Both the position numbers and the translations under genes were made by a program. From positions 62,001 to 126,000 of the forward strand of contig NZ_JAPJDA010000004.1 of assembly GCF_026241755.1 (NCBI RefSeq): a stretch of 64,000 nucleotides of DNA, read 5' to 3'. Below are positions 45,097 to 54,248 of this stretch, piece by piece (within the stretch, counting starts at the first letter, position 1; each line of letters starts with the position of its first letter). The notes beneath the pieces were generated by a model, which saw nothing but the letters and a program-made list of their open reading frames with translations, was not told where the DNA came from and did not search any database. The stretch comes from Salinimicrobium profundisediminis. Its GTDB lineage: Bacteria; Bacteroidota; Bacteroidia; Flavobacteriales; Flavobacteriaceae.

Positions 45097-45278
45097 AATT
45101 TTTTCTTTTTATTGGTTAATAATTTATTTTAAACTGTTGATTATTAATATACAAAAACTTCAGGGAGCTTTTAGTAAGGAATTGTTAAACCTTGTGACGT
45201 TTGGGATTAAGCAGAAGCGAATAAGATCTTTATTTAAATTATCCCTATTTTGCAGTAGCTAAACCTGCTTTTCTTAGA

Positions 45279-47573
45279 ATGGAAGATATTTATATCGTAA
45301 TGCTGGTCGCCTTATTTGCCCTTGCAGTGACCGACCTGGTTGTTGGAGTGAGTAACGATGCAATTAACTTCTTAAGTTCGGCTATTGGATCACGGGCATT
45401 TCCCATGAAAACCATTCTTATCGTGGCAAGTGTGGGCGTTGGAGTGGGGGCTATTTTTTCAAGCGGGATAATGGAGGTAGCGCGTAAGGGTATCTTCATG
45501 CCCGGGCAGTTCTATTTCGAAGAGATCATGATCATTTTTATGGCAGTAATGATCACCGATGTGCTACTGCTCGATTTTTTCAATTCCCTTGGGTTACCTA
45601 CCTCCACTACAGTATCTATAGTGTTCGAACTTTTGGGTGCTGCAGTAAGTGTGGCAGTGATCAAGATCTATAACGGTTCCGGAAATTACGGTGAGATTTT
45701 CAGCTACATAAATACCTCTAAAGCGACCGAGATTATCATGGGCATTCTTATGGCGGTGGTCATTGCTTTTCTCATAGGGGCTATAGTGCAATATCTTTCG
45801 CGCTTAATTTTTTCTTTTCAATTCGAAAAAAAAATTAAGTACGCAGGTGCCATTTTTGGAGGGGTATCGCTTACTGCCATCCTCTACTTCATTTTACTGA
45901 AGGGTTTAAAATCTGTGACGTTTATTTCACAGGATTTTCTGAGCTATCTTGACAATAATACGCTGGTTATTCTGGGAGCAGGGCTGGTGATATTCACTTT
46001 GATATCACAGCTTTTAATGAGTTTGTTCAAAACTCATATTTTAAAGTTCATCATCCTTATTGGAACCTTTTCTCTTGCCCTGGCTTTTGCCGGGAATGAT
46101 CTGGTGAATTTTATAGGGGTGCCCATCGCGGCCTGGCAGTCTTTTGAATTGTGGCAGGCCGCGTATGCTGCCTCAGGCACTTTGCCGTCGCAGTTTTTAA
46201 TGAGTGATTTACAGGGGGAGGTCTCAACCCCTGCTTTTCTCTTGCTCGGGGCGGGAGGGGTGATGGTTATTACTCTATGGTTTTCCCGCAAAGCCCGTAA
46301 TGTTGTTGAAACAGGAGTTAACCTCTCCCGACAGGGTGAAGTGACCGAAAGATTTGATCCTAATTTTCTTTCCCGCGCAATTGTTCGGTATTCAGTATTA
46401 CTCGGCAATGCGATTGGAGCTATTACCCCGAAAGCCGTAAGTCAAAAAATTGATGAAAAATTTCAGAAACCCGGTGCCTTTACACGTGATTCTGAAGAAA
46501 CACCGGCATTTGACCTGGTACGTGCCTCGGTAAATCTTGTGGTGGCGAGTATTTTGATCTCCATAGGAACGAGTCTTAAACTGCCACTTTCCACTACCTA
46601 TGTGACCTTCATGGTAGCTATGGGGACTTCGCTGGCCGACCGGGCCTGGGATAGGGAAAGTGCTGTATATCGCGTAGCCGGCGTAGTGAATGTTGTTGGT
46701 GGCTGGTTTGTAACCGCACTAGTGGCTTTTTCGGCTGCCGCTATTTTTGCCGCTATTATTTACTTCGGAGGGATTATAGCCATTACCATTCTTATTATTC
46801 TGGCCATCTTCAGTATTGCCCGCAGCTTTGTGCTTCACGCCCGAAAGGAGAAGGAGAAAAAGCGGAAAAAGCCTTTCAGAAGAAATGATATCAGCACCAT
46901 TAATGATATTGTGGTAGAGAGCTCTAAAAACATTTCCAGTATTGTATGTGGTGTAAATCAAATGTTCTCAAAGACGGTCAAGAACCTTGGTTACTACGAT
47001 AAGAGCAAGCTTAAAAAGAATAAAAAGTCTATTAAGAAACTGGAATCCGAAATTGACGAACTCAAACGGAATGTTTTCTATTTCATCAAAAGTATTGAGG
47101 AAACTTCTCTTGATTCAAACCGCTTTTATATCCTTATTCTCGATTATCTGCAGGATATCGTGCAGTCTATTGGCTACATCACCAGGAACAGTTACAACCA
47201 TGTGAATAACAACCACAAGAATCTCAAGTTTAATCAAATTCGGGATCTCAAAAGGGTAGACGATAAGATGCAGGCTTTATTTGACGAGATTGAAGACATT
47301 TTTGCACATCGTGATTTTGCTCGTATTGATGTGGTGCTGGCAGGTAAACAGGCTTTGCTTAGCGATGTTGGAGAACTTATCGAGAAACAGATCAAAAGGA
47401 TAAGGACTACTGAAAGCAGCCCGAGAAATTCTGAACTTTACTTCGGATTATTGCTTGAAACACGTGACCTCATTACTTCAACAATGAACTTGCTGGAGCT
47501 TTACCGCGAATTCAATATTGCTGTGGAAGCGACCATGTTCTCCACCGGTCTGCCACAAAAAGAACAGGACTAA
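45279..47573 (+). CDS. PiT family inorganic phosphate transporter with cytoplasmic PhoU-like tail
   Basis: 764 residues. The N-terminal half has the PiT duplicated signatures DLVVGVSNDAINFLSSAIGS near residue 20 and FAGNDLVNFIGVPIAAWQ near 272, and many helices up to about residue 510. A basic linker (HARKEKEKKRKKPFRR near 521) leads to a C-terminal helical domain of some 220 residues (540-764) resembling PhoU in pattern. Ordinary PiT proteins are about 400-550 residues, so the regulator-like tail is extra. No phoU or pst gene is adjacent. The stop codon lies within a hairpin at 47563. Confidence 0.92.
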   Translation: MEDIYIVMLVALFALAVTDLVVGVSNDAINFLSSAIGSRAFPMKTILIVASVGVGVGAIFSSGIMEVARKGIFMPGQFYFEEIMIIFMAVMITDVLLLDFFNSLGLPTSTTVSIVFELLGAAVSVAVIKIYNGSGNYGEIFSYINTSKATEIIMGILMAVVIAFLIGAIVQYLSRLIFSFQFEKKIKYAGAIFGGVSLTAILYFILLKGLKSVTFISQDFLSYLDNNTLVILGAGLVIFTLISQLLMSLFKTHILKFIILIGTFSLALAFAGNDLVNFIGVPIAAWQSFELWQAAYAASGTLPSQFLMSDLQGEVSTPAFLLLGAGGVMVITLWFSRKARNVVETGVNLSRQGEVTERFDPNFLSRAIVRYSVLLGNAIGAITPKAVSQKIDEKFQKPGAFTRDSEETPAFDLVRASVNLVVASILISIGTSLKLPLSTTYVTFMVAMGTSLADRAWDRESAVYRVAGVVNVVGGWFVTALVAFSAAAIFAAIIYFGGIIAITILIILAIFSIARSFVLHARKEKEKKRKKPFRRNDISTINDIVVESSKNISSIVCGVNQMFSKTVKNLGYYDKSKLKKNKKSIKKLESEIDELKRNVFYFIKSIEETSLDSNRFYILILDYLQDIVQSIGYITRNSYNHVNNNHKNLKFNQIRDLKRVDDKMQALFDEIEDIFAHRDFARIDVVLAGKQALLSDVGELIEKQIKRIRTTESSPRNSELYFGLLLETRDLITSTMNLLELYREFNIAVEATMFSTGLPQKEQD

Positions 47574-47607
47574 AAAACACCATTTTTGAGTGTCCTTTAG
47601 TCCTGTT
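47563..47607. terminator. Bidirectional hairpin over the phosphate transporter stop codon
   Basis: AACAGGACTAAA (47563-47574) pairs perfectly with TTTAGTCCTGTT (47596-47607); a further CAC/GTG pair can form inside. The left arm includes the TAA stop of the transporter. It sits between convergent genes and may end both transcripts, though the T-tracts are short. Confidence 0.5.
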
Positions 47608-47647
47608 AATATAATGCAGGAAGTTTGCGCTTCCTGATATTTTCTAA

Positions 47648-48556
47648 TTATCCATTAATGGCTTCCACACGATCTACCCTGCCCTGTAGAATGTCTTTTA
47701 GCATTGTCTCAATACCGTTCTTAAGAGTCATTGTAGAAGAGGGGCAACCGCTACAGGCTCCCTGAAGGATCACTTTTACAAGTTTCTGCTGTTCGTCGTA
47801 ACTATCAAATAGAATATTACCACCGTCACTGGCTACAGCCGGCTTGATGTACTCATCCAGAATAGCAACAATTTCTTTTGAAGTATCATCGAGTTCAACC
47901 TTTTTTATAGGGGCTTTTCCTTCAGATTTAACTGCAGAAGGTTGTTCGCTGTCCTCAATCAATACTTCTTTTCCCTGTTCCAGGTACTCTCTCATGTATT
48001 CCCTGAGTTCCTGTGTGATCTCTTCCCATTCAGCAATATCATATTTCATGATGGAGAGGTAGTTCTCATCAATAAAAACTTCTTTAACGAAAGGAAAGTG
48101 GAATAAAGCCTTTGCTAAAGGAGCATTTTTGGCCTCGTCTATGTTTTTGAACTCCACACTCTGAAGCACCAGTTTCTTATTTGAAACAAACTTCATAACC
48201 GTAGGGTTAGGCGTGCTTTCGGCGTATATAGTGACGGGTACTTTTTTAATTTCCTCTTGTGGAGGGGTTACTGCAGTCCCGCCATTGTTGAGGTAGGTTT
48301 CAATTTGTTCAGAGATTTCCTGTTGCACATCTTTCCAGTGTACAATGTTGTACTTTTCAATAGCTACAAAATTTTGAGCTATGTATACCTTTTTTACGAA
48401 AGGAAGATGGAATAGCTGCTGGGCTAAAGGAGAGCGCCCGGCCTCTTCAATATTATTGAATTCGAAGTTCTCATGTTTGGTCAAAAATACATTTGCCTCA
48501 AACTTGACTATTGTTGGCCTGGTGGTAGGCTGAATATCTATGGTGATGTTTTTCAT
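47648..48556 (-). CDS. Nfu-type iron-sulfur protein with two Nfu N-domains and a NifU C-terminal domain
   Basis: 302 residues. Two related Nfu-N type domains (about 1-90 and 105-190; each has an NxTIxxFxxN-like start and a PFVKKVYIAQNFVAIEK or PFVKEVFIDENYLSIMK core) are followed by the NifU C-terminal scaffold domain, with CSGC at residues 268-271 that holds a transient 4Fe-4S cluster. It supplies Fe-S clusters to client enzymes; this window alone encodes several (ActB, QueG). The duplicated N-domain form is usual in Bacteroidota. Confidence 0.92.
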   Translation of the reverse strand: MKNITIDIQPTTRPTIVKFEANVFLTKHENFEFNNIEEAGRSPLAQQLFHLPFVKKVYIAQNFVAIEKYNIVHWKDVQQEISEQIETYLNNGGTAVTPPQEEIKKVPVTIYAESTPNPTVMKFVSNKKLVLQSVEFKNIDEAKNAPLAKALFHFPFVKEVFIDENYLSIMKYDIAEWEEITQELREYMREYLEQGKEVLIEDSEQPSAVKSEGKAPIKKVELDDTSKEIVAILDEYIKPAVASDGGNILFDSYDEQQKLVKVILQGACSGCPSSTMTLKNGIETMLKDILQGRVDRVEAING

Positions 48557-48569
48557 GTCGAAATTTTTG

Positions 48570-48577
48570 CAAAATTA
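48570..48577 (-). promoter_or_regulatory. -7 promoter box (TAATTTTG) for the Nfu gene
   Basis: On the minus strand, TAATTTTG matches TAnnTTTG and ends 13 bases before the ATG at 48556. Confidence 0.55.
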
Positions 48578-48627
48578 CAATTTTCTGCCCGTTTTACATC
48601 GCTTATTTAGAACGATTCAATGTGCTT

Positions 48628-49416
48628 TTAAAAATCGAGGTAATTGACTTTGAAAGAATTTAAAGGCGCGGGAATAATTTCAGCTAGAATTTCTGGGTCT
48701 CCATTGGTGAAAAATTCCGGAATTTGCTGTTGTTCGCTAGTGAGCAGATCAAGGCTTTGAAGAACAACCCGGGTTTGTTTGGCAACGGCCATCCCCGAAT
48801 CTATGATCTGCACGTGCGGAGGGAGTATTTTTTTGAGGGTGGGAATTAAATAAGGGTAATGGCTACAGCCCAGCACCAAATAATCTATGCCGGCTTGTAT
48901 CATGGGTTCGAGGAGCTCTGTAAGCATATCATGAACCACACGGGCATCTTTTTGTCCCTGTTCTATTTTTTCTACCAGGCCTTTTCCCACCACTTCAACA
49001 ATCTTGTTGTCTTTTGAATAAAGATCTGATGCCCTGGCAAAAAGGTTGCTGGAGAGGGTGCCTTTTGTGGCGAGAATACCAATGCATTTGGCGCGGGTTT
49101 GCAAGGCAGCTGGCTTTATTGCGGGTTCAATCCCAATGAACGGAATGTTATATGATGTTCTTAAATGGGTGATGGCATTTGTGGTAGCCGTGTTACAGGC
49201 CACTACAATTATTTTCGCTCCCATTTCGAGCAGCTTTTCGGTATTCTTAATGCTTAGCCTTACAATTTCTTCAGAAGATTTTTCTCCGTAAGGAGCATTA
49301 AAACTGTCGGCTAAATAAATGGTGTGTTCCAGGGGGAGCAGGTGATGGATCTCTTTCCAGATGGAGGTGCCGCCCACACCCGAATCAAATATACCTACTG
49401 GTTTGTCTTTGCTCAT
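48628..49416 (-). CDS. murI: Glutamate racemase
   Basis: 262 residues. It makes D-glutamate for peptidoglycan. Both catalytic cysteines are present: C74 in VVACNTATTNA and C184 in LVLGCSHYP. The N-terminal GIFDSGVGGTS motif is complete. The 72-base gap to the Nfu gene and the terminator hairpin upstream of it at 49429 suggest its own transcript; TATTTTTA at about 49420 is one base off the -7 consensus. Confidence 0.96.
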   Translation of the reverse strand: MSKDKPVGIFDSGVGGTSIWKEIHHLLPLEHTIYLADSFNAPYGEKSSEEIVRLSIKNTEKLLEMGAKIIVVACNTATTNAITHLRTSYNIPFIGIEPAIKPAALQTRAKCIGILATKGTLSSNLFARASDLYSKDNKIVEVVGKGLVEKIEQGQKDARVVHDMLTELLEPMIQAGIDYLVLGCSHYPYLIPTLKKILPPHVQIIDSGMAVAKQTRVVLQSLDLLTSEQQQIPEFFTNGDPEILAEIIPAPLNSFKVNYLDF

Positions 49417-49422
49417 TCCTGT

Positions 49423-49459
49423 AAAAATAAAAACTGCGCATCAATGATGCGCAGTTTTT
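49423..49459 (-). terminator. Terminator of the skp operon (minus strand)
   Basis: Perfect 15-bp inverted repeat, AAAAACTGCGCATCA (49429-49443) and TGATGCGCAGTTTTT (49445-49459), with a T-rich tail reading on the minus strand. It ends the transcript of the two Skp genes, 20 bases after the last stop codon. Confidence 0.9.
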
Positions 49460-49479
49460 AGAAAATATTTTGGCGGAAA

Positions 49480-49989
49480 TTAAATCCCAAGTTCTTTCTT
49501 AACATCAGGCATTAGATCATAACCATCAGCCATAAGAAGACCTGTTCCGGTAGTAGAGTCTAATACATAATCATATCCTTTAGCGCGGGCTACTTTTTGA
49601 ATTGTAGTACGTGCTTTTTCAAATACAGGCTTAAGAAGCTCTACTTCTTTTTGACGAAGATCCTGCTCGGCAGTTTGACGGTACTCACCAATAGATCTTT
49701 GTGTTTGTTGAAGTTCTAAAGCTCTTTTTTGGTTTTCTTCATCTGTCTTTGTTTGAGCTTCAGATTCATATCTTTTCATTGTGCCTTGGGCTTCAGTAAC
49801 CATCTCTTTAATTTGAGTATCGTAAGTTTTCTGAAGTTTTTCCAATTGGTTCATTGCAGCTTTATAACCTGGCATCTGTTCAATCAATTCTTGTGAAGCG
49901 ATATGCGCCACTTTTGATTGTGCGTTTGCAAAAGAAGTTGCTCCAAAGATTAAAGCTACAGCTATTAGAAGGGTCTTGAATTGTTTCAT
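49480..49989 (-). CDS. OmpH/Skp family periplasmic chaperone, short copy
   Basis: 169 residues with a signal peptide (KQFKTLLIAVALIFGATSFANA, cleavage near 23) and the Skp pattern: a short beta segment (KVAHIASQELIEQMPGYKAA), two long helices forming the tentacles (about 45-125), and a closing strand (YDYVLDSTTG). Skp trimers hold unfolded outer-membrane proteins on the way to BamA. It is the second of two Skp genes after bamA. The 54-base gap to the first copy holds no hairpin. Confidence 0.93.
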   Translation of the reverse strand: MKQFKTLLIAVALIFGATSFANAQSKVAHIASQELIEQMPGYKAAMNQLEKLQKTYDTQIKEMVTEAQGTMKRYESEAQTKTDEENQKRALELQQTQRSIGEYRQTAEQDLRQKEVELLKPVFEKARTTIQKVARAKGYDYVLDSTTGTGLLMADGYDLMPDVKKELGI

Positions 49990-50043
49990 GTTTAAAATTG
50001 ATTATTTAATTGTTGAATTATTTGTTGTACTATTATTGGCTTA

Positions 50044-50847
50044 CTAGTTGTTCCTGATTTCTTCTCTCGCTTTTGCTATAGAATCTTTTTTCCTTTGACG
50101 TTCTTTGAGAATGGCCTCCCTGCGTCTTTCGGCTTCTTCCTTTTTGGCATTGCGAATAGAATCTCTTTCTTGTCGTCTCTTTTCAAGAAGTGCTTCTCTT
50201 TCCTGCTTTCTCTCCTGTTGCAATTGCTCTCTTTCTGAAAGCACTGCGTCTTCTTCAACAGTCTTTGCCTCCTGTCTTATTAGTTCTCTTTTCTCCTGTC
50301 GTGTTTCCAGTTCTTTTCTGTTAGAGGCCCTGGTAATACTTCTTAATACCTGGTCACTCACATCAAGCCGGTCTGCAGCAAAAAGAGTAACTACATCTGC
50401 CGATTTATCAAAGATAAGATCATAATTCCGGTTCTTGGCAATTTCCTGTACTGCTACAAAAACCTGGTCCTGTACCGGCTTTACCAGTTGGAGTTTTTGA
50501 GTAATAAAATCTCCATTGGGGCCAAATCTCTTTTGTTGATAATCCAGAATTTTTTTCTCTTCAAACTTTATCTCGTCTTCACGGTCTTTGATCAACTCAT
50601 TGGTCAAAAGTGGCCTTTCATTAGCGAGATCCTGTTTCATCTTGTCAACCCTTTGCAACTCGGTCTCGATCTCGGTCTTCCACTGCTGTACTTTCTTTTC
50701 AAGTTGGGCAGAGGCTTCCTGGTATTCGGGAACGTTTTGAAGGATGTATTCCATATCTACATAACCAATTCTCACTGTTTGCTGTGCCTGCACAACAAAA
50801 CCCGAAACGAGTAAAAAAGTTAGTGTTATAAGAATGGATTTTTTCAT
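50044..50847 (-). CDS. OmpH/Skp family periplasmic chaperone with long charged C-terminal helix
   Basis: 267 residues from the ATG at 50847 (TTG at 50853 is a poorer alternative). A signal peptide (KKSILITLTFLLVSGFVVQAQ) is followed by an Skp domain (VRIGYVDMEYILQNVPEYQEA to about residue 175). An extra tail of 80-90 residues is made almost wholly of Arg, Glu, Lys, Gln and Asp, predicted as one long coiled helix (QERKQEREALLEKRRQER). The tail is absent from the short paralogue and from E. coli Skp. It may bind peptidoglycan or lengthen the chaperone; function not known. Confidence 0.91.
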   Translation of the reverse strand: MKKSILITLTFLLVSGFVVQAQQTVRIGYVDMEYILQNVPEYQEASAQLEKKVQQWKTEIETELQRVDKMKQDLANERPLLTNELIKDREDEIKFEEKKILDYQQKRFGPNGDFITQKLQLVKPVQDQVFVAVQEIAKNRNYDLIFDKSADVVTLFAADRLDVSDQVLRSITRASNRKELETRQEKRELIRQEAKTVEEDAVLSEREQLQQERKQEREALLEKRRQERDSIRNAKKEEAERRREAILKERQRKKDSIAKAREEIRNN

Positions 50848-50880
50848 AATCAAGGGGTATATAGAAAATACCGTGCCAAA

Positions 50881-53523
50881 TTAAAACTGCTGTCCAATTA
50901 TAAAGTGGGTCTCCCAACCGTTAGCCTGGGTCTCTCCCGGAAGTGGGTCAAAGCCATATCCAAAGTCTATTCCTAACAATCCGAAGGCCGGCATGAATAT
51001 CCTGATCCCTGCACCTGCCGAACGATTGATCTGGAAAGGGTTGTAATCTTTGAAATCATCAAAAGATGCTCCGGCTTCCAGGAAGGTAAGCCCATAAATG
51101 GACGCTGTTGGTTTTAATGTAATTGGGTATCTTAATTCAAGGGAATATTTGTTGTAAATAGTTGCCCCGTCATTATCTGTAGCGCTGCTCATTACGCCGC
51201 GGTCAACCGGGATGAGAGACTGGTTAGGATATCCTCTAAGTGCAATGGCTTCACGGCCATCCATACTATAGGTGCCCATTCCATCTCCACCAAGGTAGAA
51301 CCTTTCAAAAGGTGGAATACCACGGTCATTATTGTAAGCTCCAAGGAAACCGTATTCGGCGTGGGTTCTTAAAACTAATTTTTCATAGATGTTGGTATAC
51401 CATGTACCGTTGAATTTGATCTTGTAAAATTCTAACCATTTATATTTCTCCTGGTCTATTTTTCCCTGATCTGGTACAGGATCTTCTCCGTCTCTTAATG
51501 GTCTTCCCTGCCTGTTTATAAGGACTCCGTTTTCATTTTGAAGCTGATATTCTTTTTGATCTCCAAGATTTGCATAATCAATGTCGTTAAACAAAGAATA
51601 AGGAGGAGTAAGCTTGGCTATAATTTCAAATTTTGAGCCTCCCATAGGGAAAATAGGGTTGCTGAAGGTGTTGTCTCTTGTAAGGCCAAGGGTGAGGGAG
51701 AAGTTATTGGAATAACCATCTCCAAAAGTAAAGAGCCCTGTGTTGTAGTTGCTCAGGTTGTAGTGTTGAAAAGCAACTGCAGTAGAAAGTACAAAAAAGT
51801 CATCGGGTACAGTTAGCCTTCTTGCAAGACCTAAAGTGATCCCTGAAATAGAGAACTTTCTGTCTTTATCGGCTTCACGGTTTCTGTAGTCGTAAAAATA
51901 CTGTTCAGTGTGCTGCAGGGAAGTAGAAAGCCTTACGGGTTTCTTTCCGCCCCACCATGGTTCAGAGAAAGAAAGGCTGTAGGTTTGATAATATGTACTG
52001 GCCTGTGCACGTAGAGAAAGTGTTTGTCCATCTCCCATAGGTAATGGTTTGTAGGCATCTTTATCAAAAAGTCCGCTTAGGGAAAAGTTGTTGAAAGAGA
52101 GCCCAAGGGTTCCTACAAAGCCTCCGCCACCATATCCTCCCTGTAGTTCTATCTGGCTGGCTCCTGCTTCCACAACAGAATACTCAAGGTCTACAGTTCC
52201 GCTGTTCTGGTCTACCTCTTTAAAATCGGGGGTAAGATTTTCAGCATCAAAGAATCCTAGCTGTCCAAGTTCCCGCACTGTTCTTACAACAGCTTCTTTG
52301 CTGTACTTGTGGCCGGGTTTGGTTCGCATCTCTCTATAGATTACGTGATCTTTTGTCTTATCATTTCCAATTACGGTAATTTCATCAAAGTAGGCGACTT
52401 TACCTTCTCTAATTCTTATCTCAAAATCTATAGTGTCGTTGTAAACTCTAACTTCTACCGGGTTAATATTTGAGAACAGGTACCCGTTATTTTGATACAG
52501 GTTGGTAAGGTCGTTTGCGTCAGGTTTTGTGTTATCGGCAATCTGCTTTTCAAGAAGAACACCGTTGTATACATCTCCCTTGCTTATTCCAAGCCTTCTT
52601 CGCAATTCCTGATCACTGTAAACTGAATTCCCAACAAATTCAATATCACCAAAGTAGTAACGGTTTCCTTCTTCAAGGTTAATGTTTAGTGTAACGTCGT
52701 TCTCATCTACGTGAATTAAACTATCAGAAACAATTCGCGCATCGCGGTAACCTCTTTCTTTATAGATGCTCAATATTTTCTGCTTGTCGGCTTCATATTC
52801 TTCCGGAATAAATTTTGAGCGTTTCCAGAACCTAAGGAATTTTTGCTCCTTGGTTTTCTTCATAGCGCGTTTAAGGCGGGCATCAGAAAAAGCTTCATTT
52901 CCGGAAATTTCTATGTCTTCAATTTTTACTCTTTCTCCCTTGTCAACATTAACAACCAGGTTTACGGTATTGCGGTTAAGTGTGTCTTCTACGGGAACTG
53001 TGTTCATAACTACTTTTGTATTGAGGAATCCTTCCTCTTTAAAAGTGTTTTGAATGTAGTTCTTGGTGGTGGTCAAAAGGTTTTCTGTAACCTTGGTGCC
53101 TTTATTAAGCTTATTTTCTTTTATAAACTCTTCCTGTTTCTTTTTCTTAATACCCTGAATCCTCACATTGGCAAGGGCAGGTACTTCCTGGATTTCCAGT
53201 TCAAGGTCGGCAACGTTGCCGTCAATATTGGTCACATAGATATTAACATCGCTGAAGGATCCAACATCCCATAATTTTTTAAGGACTTTACTAATACGGT
53301 CTCCGGGAATAAATATCTTTTCACCTTTTTTGAGTCCGGTATATGCAATAATGGTCTGTTCGTTAAAGGATACATTCCCTGTAACTTCTATCTCACCTAT
53401 TGTGTACTCCTGGCCGTTTGCAAGTGGCAGATCCTGTGCTGCTGAAGTAAAATTAAATAAGAGGCCAAGGGCCAAAAGTGCTAATGTAGATTTTGTTTTT
53501 AAGGCACTAACTAAGTTGCTCAC
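50881..53523 (-). CDS. bamA: Outer-membrane protein assembly factor BamA (Omp85)
   Basis: Insertase for outer-membrane beta-barrels. It has a signal peptide (TKSTLALLALGLLFNFTSAAQ), five POTRA domains (about 45-460; for example IGEIEVTGNVSFNEQTIIAYTG, in part EVTGNVSFNEQT) and a C-terminal barrel. The barrel closes with an aromatic, FIIGQQF, and carries the lid-lock loop motif GLRGYP-like ALRGYPNQSL near 790. The open frame extends to 53631 inside uppS, but the signal peptide places the start near GTG 53523 (880 residues), overlapping the end of uppS by 17 bases. It is followed by two Skp genes. Confidence 0.94.
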   Translation of the reverse strand: MSNLVSALKTKSTLALLALGLLFNFTSAAQDLPLANGQEYTIGEIEVTGNVSFNEQTIIAYTGLKKGEKIFIPGDRISKVLKKLWDVGSFSDVNIYVTNIDGNVADLELEIQEVPALANVRIQGIKKKKQEEFIKENKLNKGTKVTENLLTTTKNYIQNTFKEEGFLNTKVVMNTVPVEDTLNRNTVNLVVNVDKGERVKIEDIEISGNEAFSDARLKRAMKKTKEQKFLRFWKRSKFIPEEYEADKQKILSIYKERGYRDARIVSDSLIHVDENDVTLNINLEEGNRYYFGDIEFVGNSVYSDQELRRRLGISKGDVYNGVLLEKQIADNTKPDANDLTNLYQNNGYLFSNINPVEVRVYNDTIDFEIRIREGKVAYFDEITVIGNDKTKDHVIYREMRTKPGHKYSKEAVVRTVRELGQLGFFDAENLTPDFKEVDQNSGTVDLEYSVVEAGASQIELQGGYGGGGFVGTLGLSFNNFSLSGLFDKDAYKPLPMGDGQTLSLRAQASTYYQTYSLSFSEPWWGGKKPVRLSTSLQHTEQYFYDYRNREADKDRKFSISGITLGLARRLTVPDDFFVLSTAVAFQHYNLSNYNTGLFTFGDGYSNNFSLTLGLTRDNTFSNPIFPMGGSKFEIIAKLTPPYSLFNDIDYANLGDQKEYQLQNENGVLINRQGRPLRDGEDPVPDQGKIDQEKYKWLEFYKIKFNGTWYTNIYEKLVLRTHAEYGFLGAYNNDRGIPPFERFYLGGDGMGTYSMDGREAIALRGYPNQSLIPVDRGVMSSATDNDGATIYNKYSLELRYPITLKPTASIYGLTFLEAGASFDDFKDYNPFQINRSAGAGIRIFMPAFGLLGIDFGYGFDPLPGETQANGWETHFIIGQQF

Positions 53524-54247
53524 TTGTTTTTCCAAATCTTCGTTCTCTATTTTGATAATTATAAATGGCTTCAAACAGGTCATCTCTCCTGTAATCTGGC
53601 CAAAGTATTTCTGAAAAATATAATTCGGCATAAGCGATTTGCCACAAAAGGAAATTGCTTATGCGTTGTTCTCCGCTTGTTCTTATTACCAGATCAACAT
53701 CTGGAAGGTTGCGGGTGTAAAGATGCTTATTTATAACCGATTCATCAATATCTTTAGAGAAAATCTCGCCTGCAGATACTTTTTCGGAAATTTCTTTCAC
53801 CATAGAGGTAAGCTCTTCCCGCGAACCATAACTAAGGGCCAGCGTGAGGATCATTTTCTTGTTACCTGATGTTTTTTCAATGACCTCCTGTAGCTCTCTA
53901 TGGGCTTTAGTGGGTAAATTGTCAAGGCAGCCTATGGCGTTGAGGGAGATGTCGTTGTCCTGAAGTGTCTTAATCTCTTTCTTAAGAGAGGAGACCAGCA
54001 GCTTCATAAGCGTATCTACTTCAATTTTTGGCCTGTTCCAGTTTTCAGTAGAAAAAGCATACAGGGTGAGGTTTTTTACGCCAATTTCGGCACAGCCTTC
54101 CACTACTTCCCTAACGGCCTTGGTACCTTTTTCATGACCCTTAACACGCATTAACCCCTGCTTTTTTGCCCACCTGCCGTTGCCATCCATAATAATGGCA
54201 ATGTGTTGGGGTAATTTTGAAGGATCAATATTTTCTTTAAAGTTCAT
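53507..54247 (-). CDS. uppS: Isoprenyl (undecaprenyl) diphosphate synthase
   Basis: 246 residues. It makes the C55 lipid carrier for peptidoglycan and surface polysaccharides from farnesyl diphosphate and isopentenyl diphosphate. The catalytic aspartate D21 sits in IAIIMDGNGRWAKK. The C-terminal RTSGEQRISNFLLWQIAYAEL (in part RTSGEQRISNFLLWQ) is the other signature. The frame opens 32 codons earlier within porG, but the N-terminus MNFKENIDPSKLPQHIAIIMD is normal. It starts 1 base after the porG stop and overlaps bamA, so the operon is translated tightly. Confidence 0.96.
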   Translation of the reverse strand: MNFKENIDPSKLPQHIAIIMDGNGRWAKKQGLMRVKGHEKGTKAVREVVEGCAEIGVKNLTLYAFSTENWNRPKIEVDTLMKLLVSSLKKEIKTLQDNDISLNAIGCLDNLPTKAHRELQEVIEKTSGNKKMILTLALSYGSREELTSMVKEISEKVSAGEIFSKDIDESVINKHLYTRNLPDVDLVIRTSGEQRISNFLLWQIAYAELYFSEILWPDYRRDDLFEAIYNYQNRERRFGKTSEQLS

Positions 54248-54248
54248 A

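Noticed and set aside
47571-47590. CACCATTTTTGAG as another copy of the recurrent palindrome
   Set aside because: Only the right arm matches; the left side belongs to the hairpin at 47563-47607.
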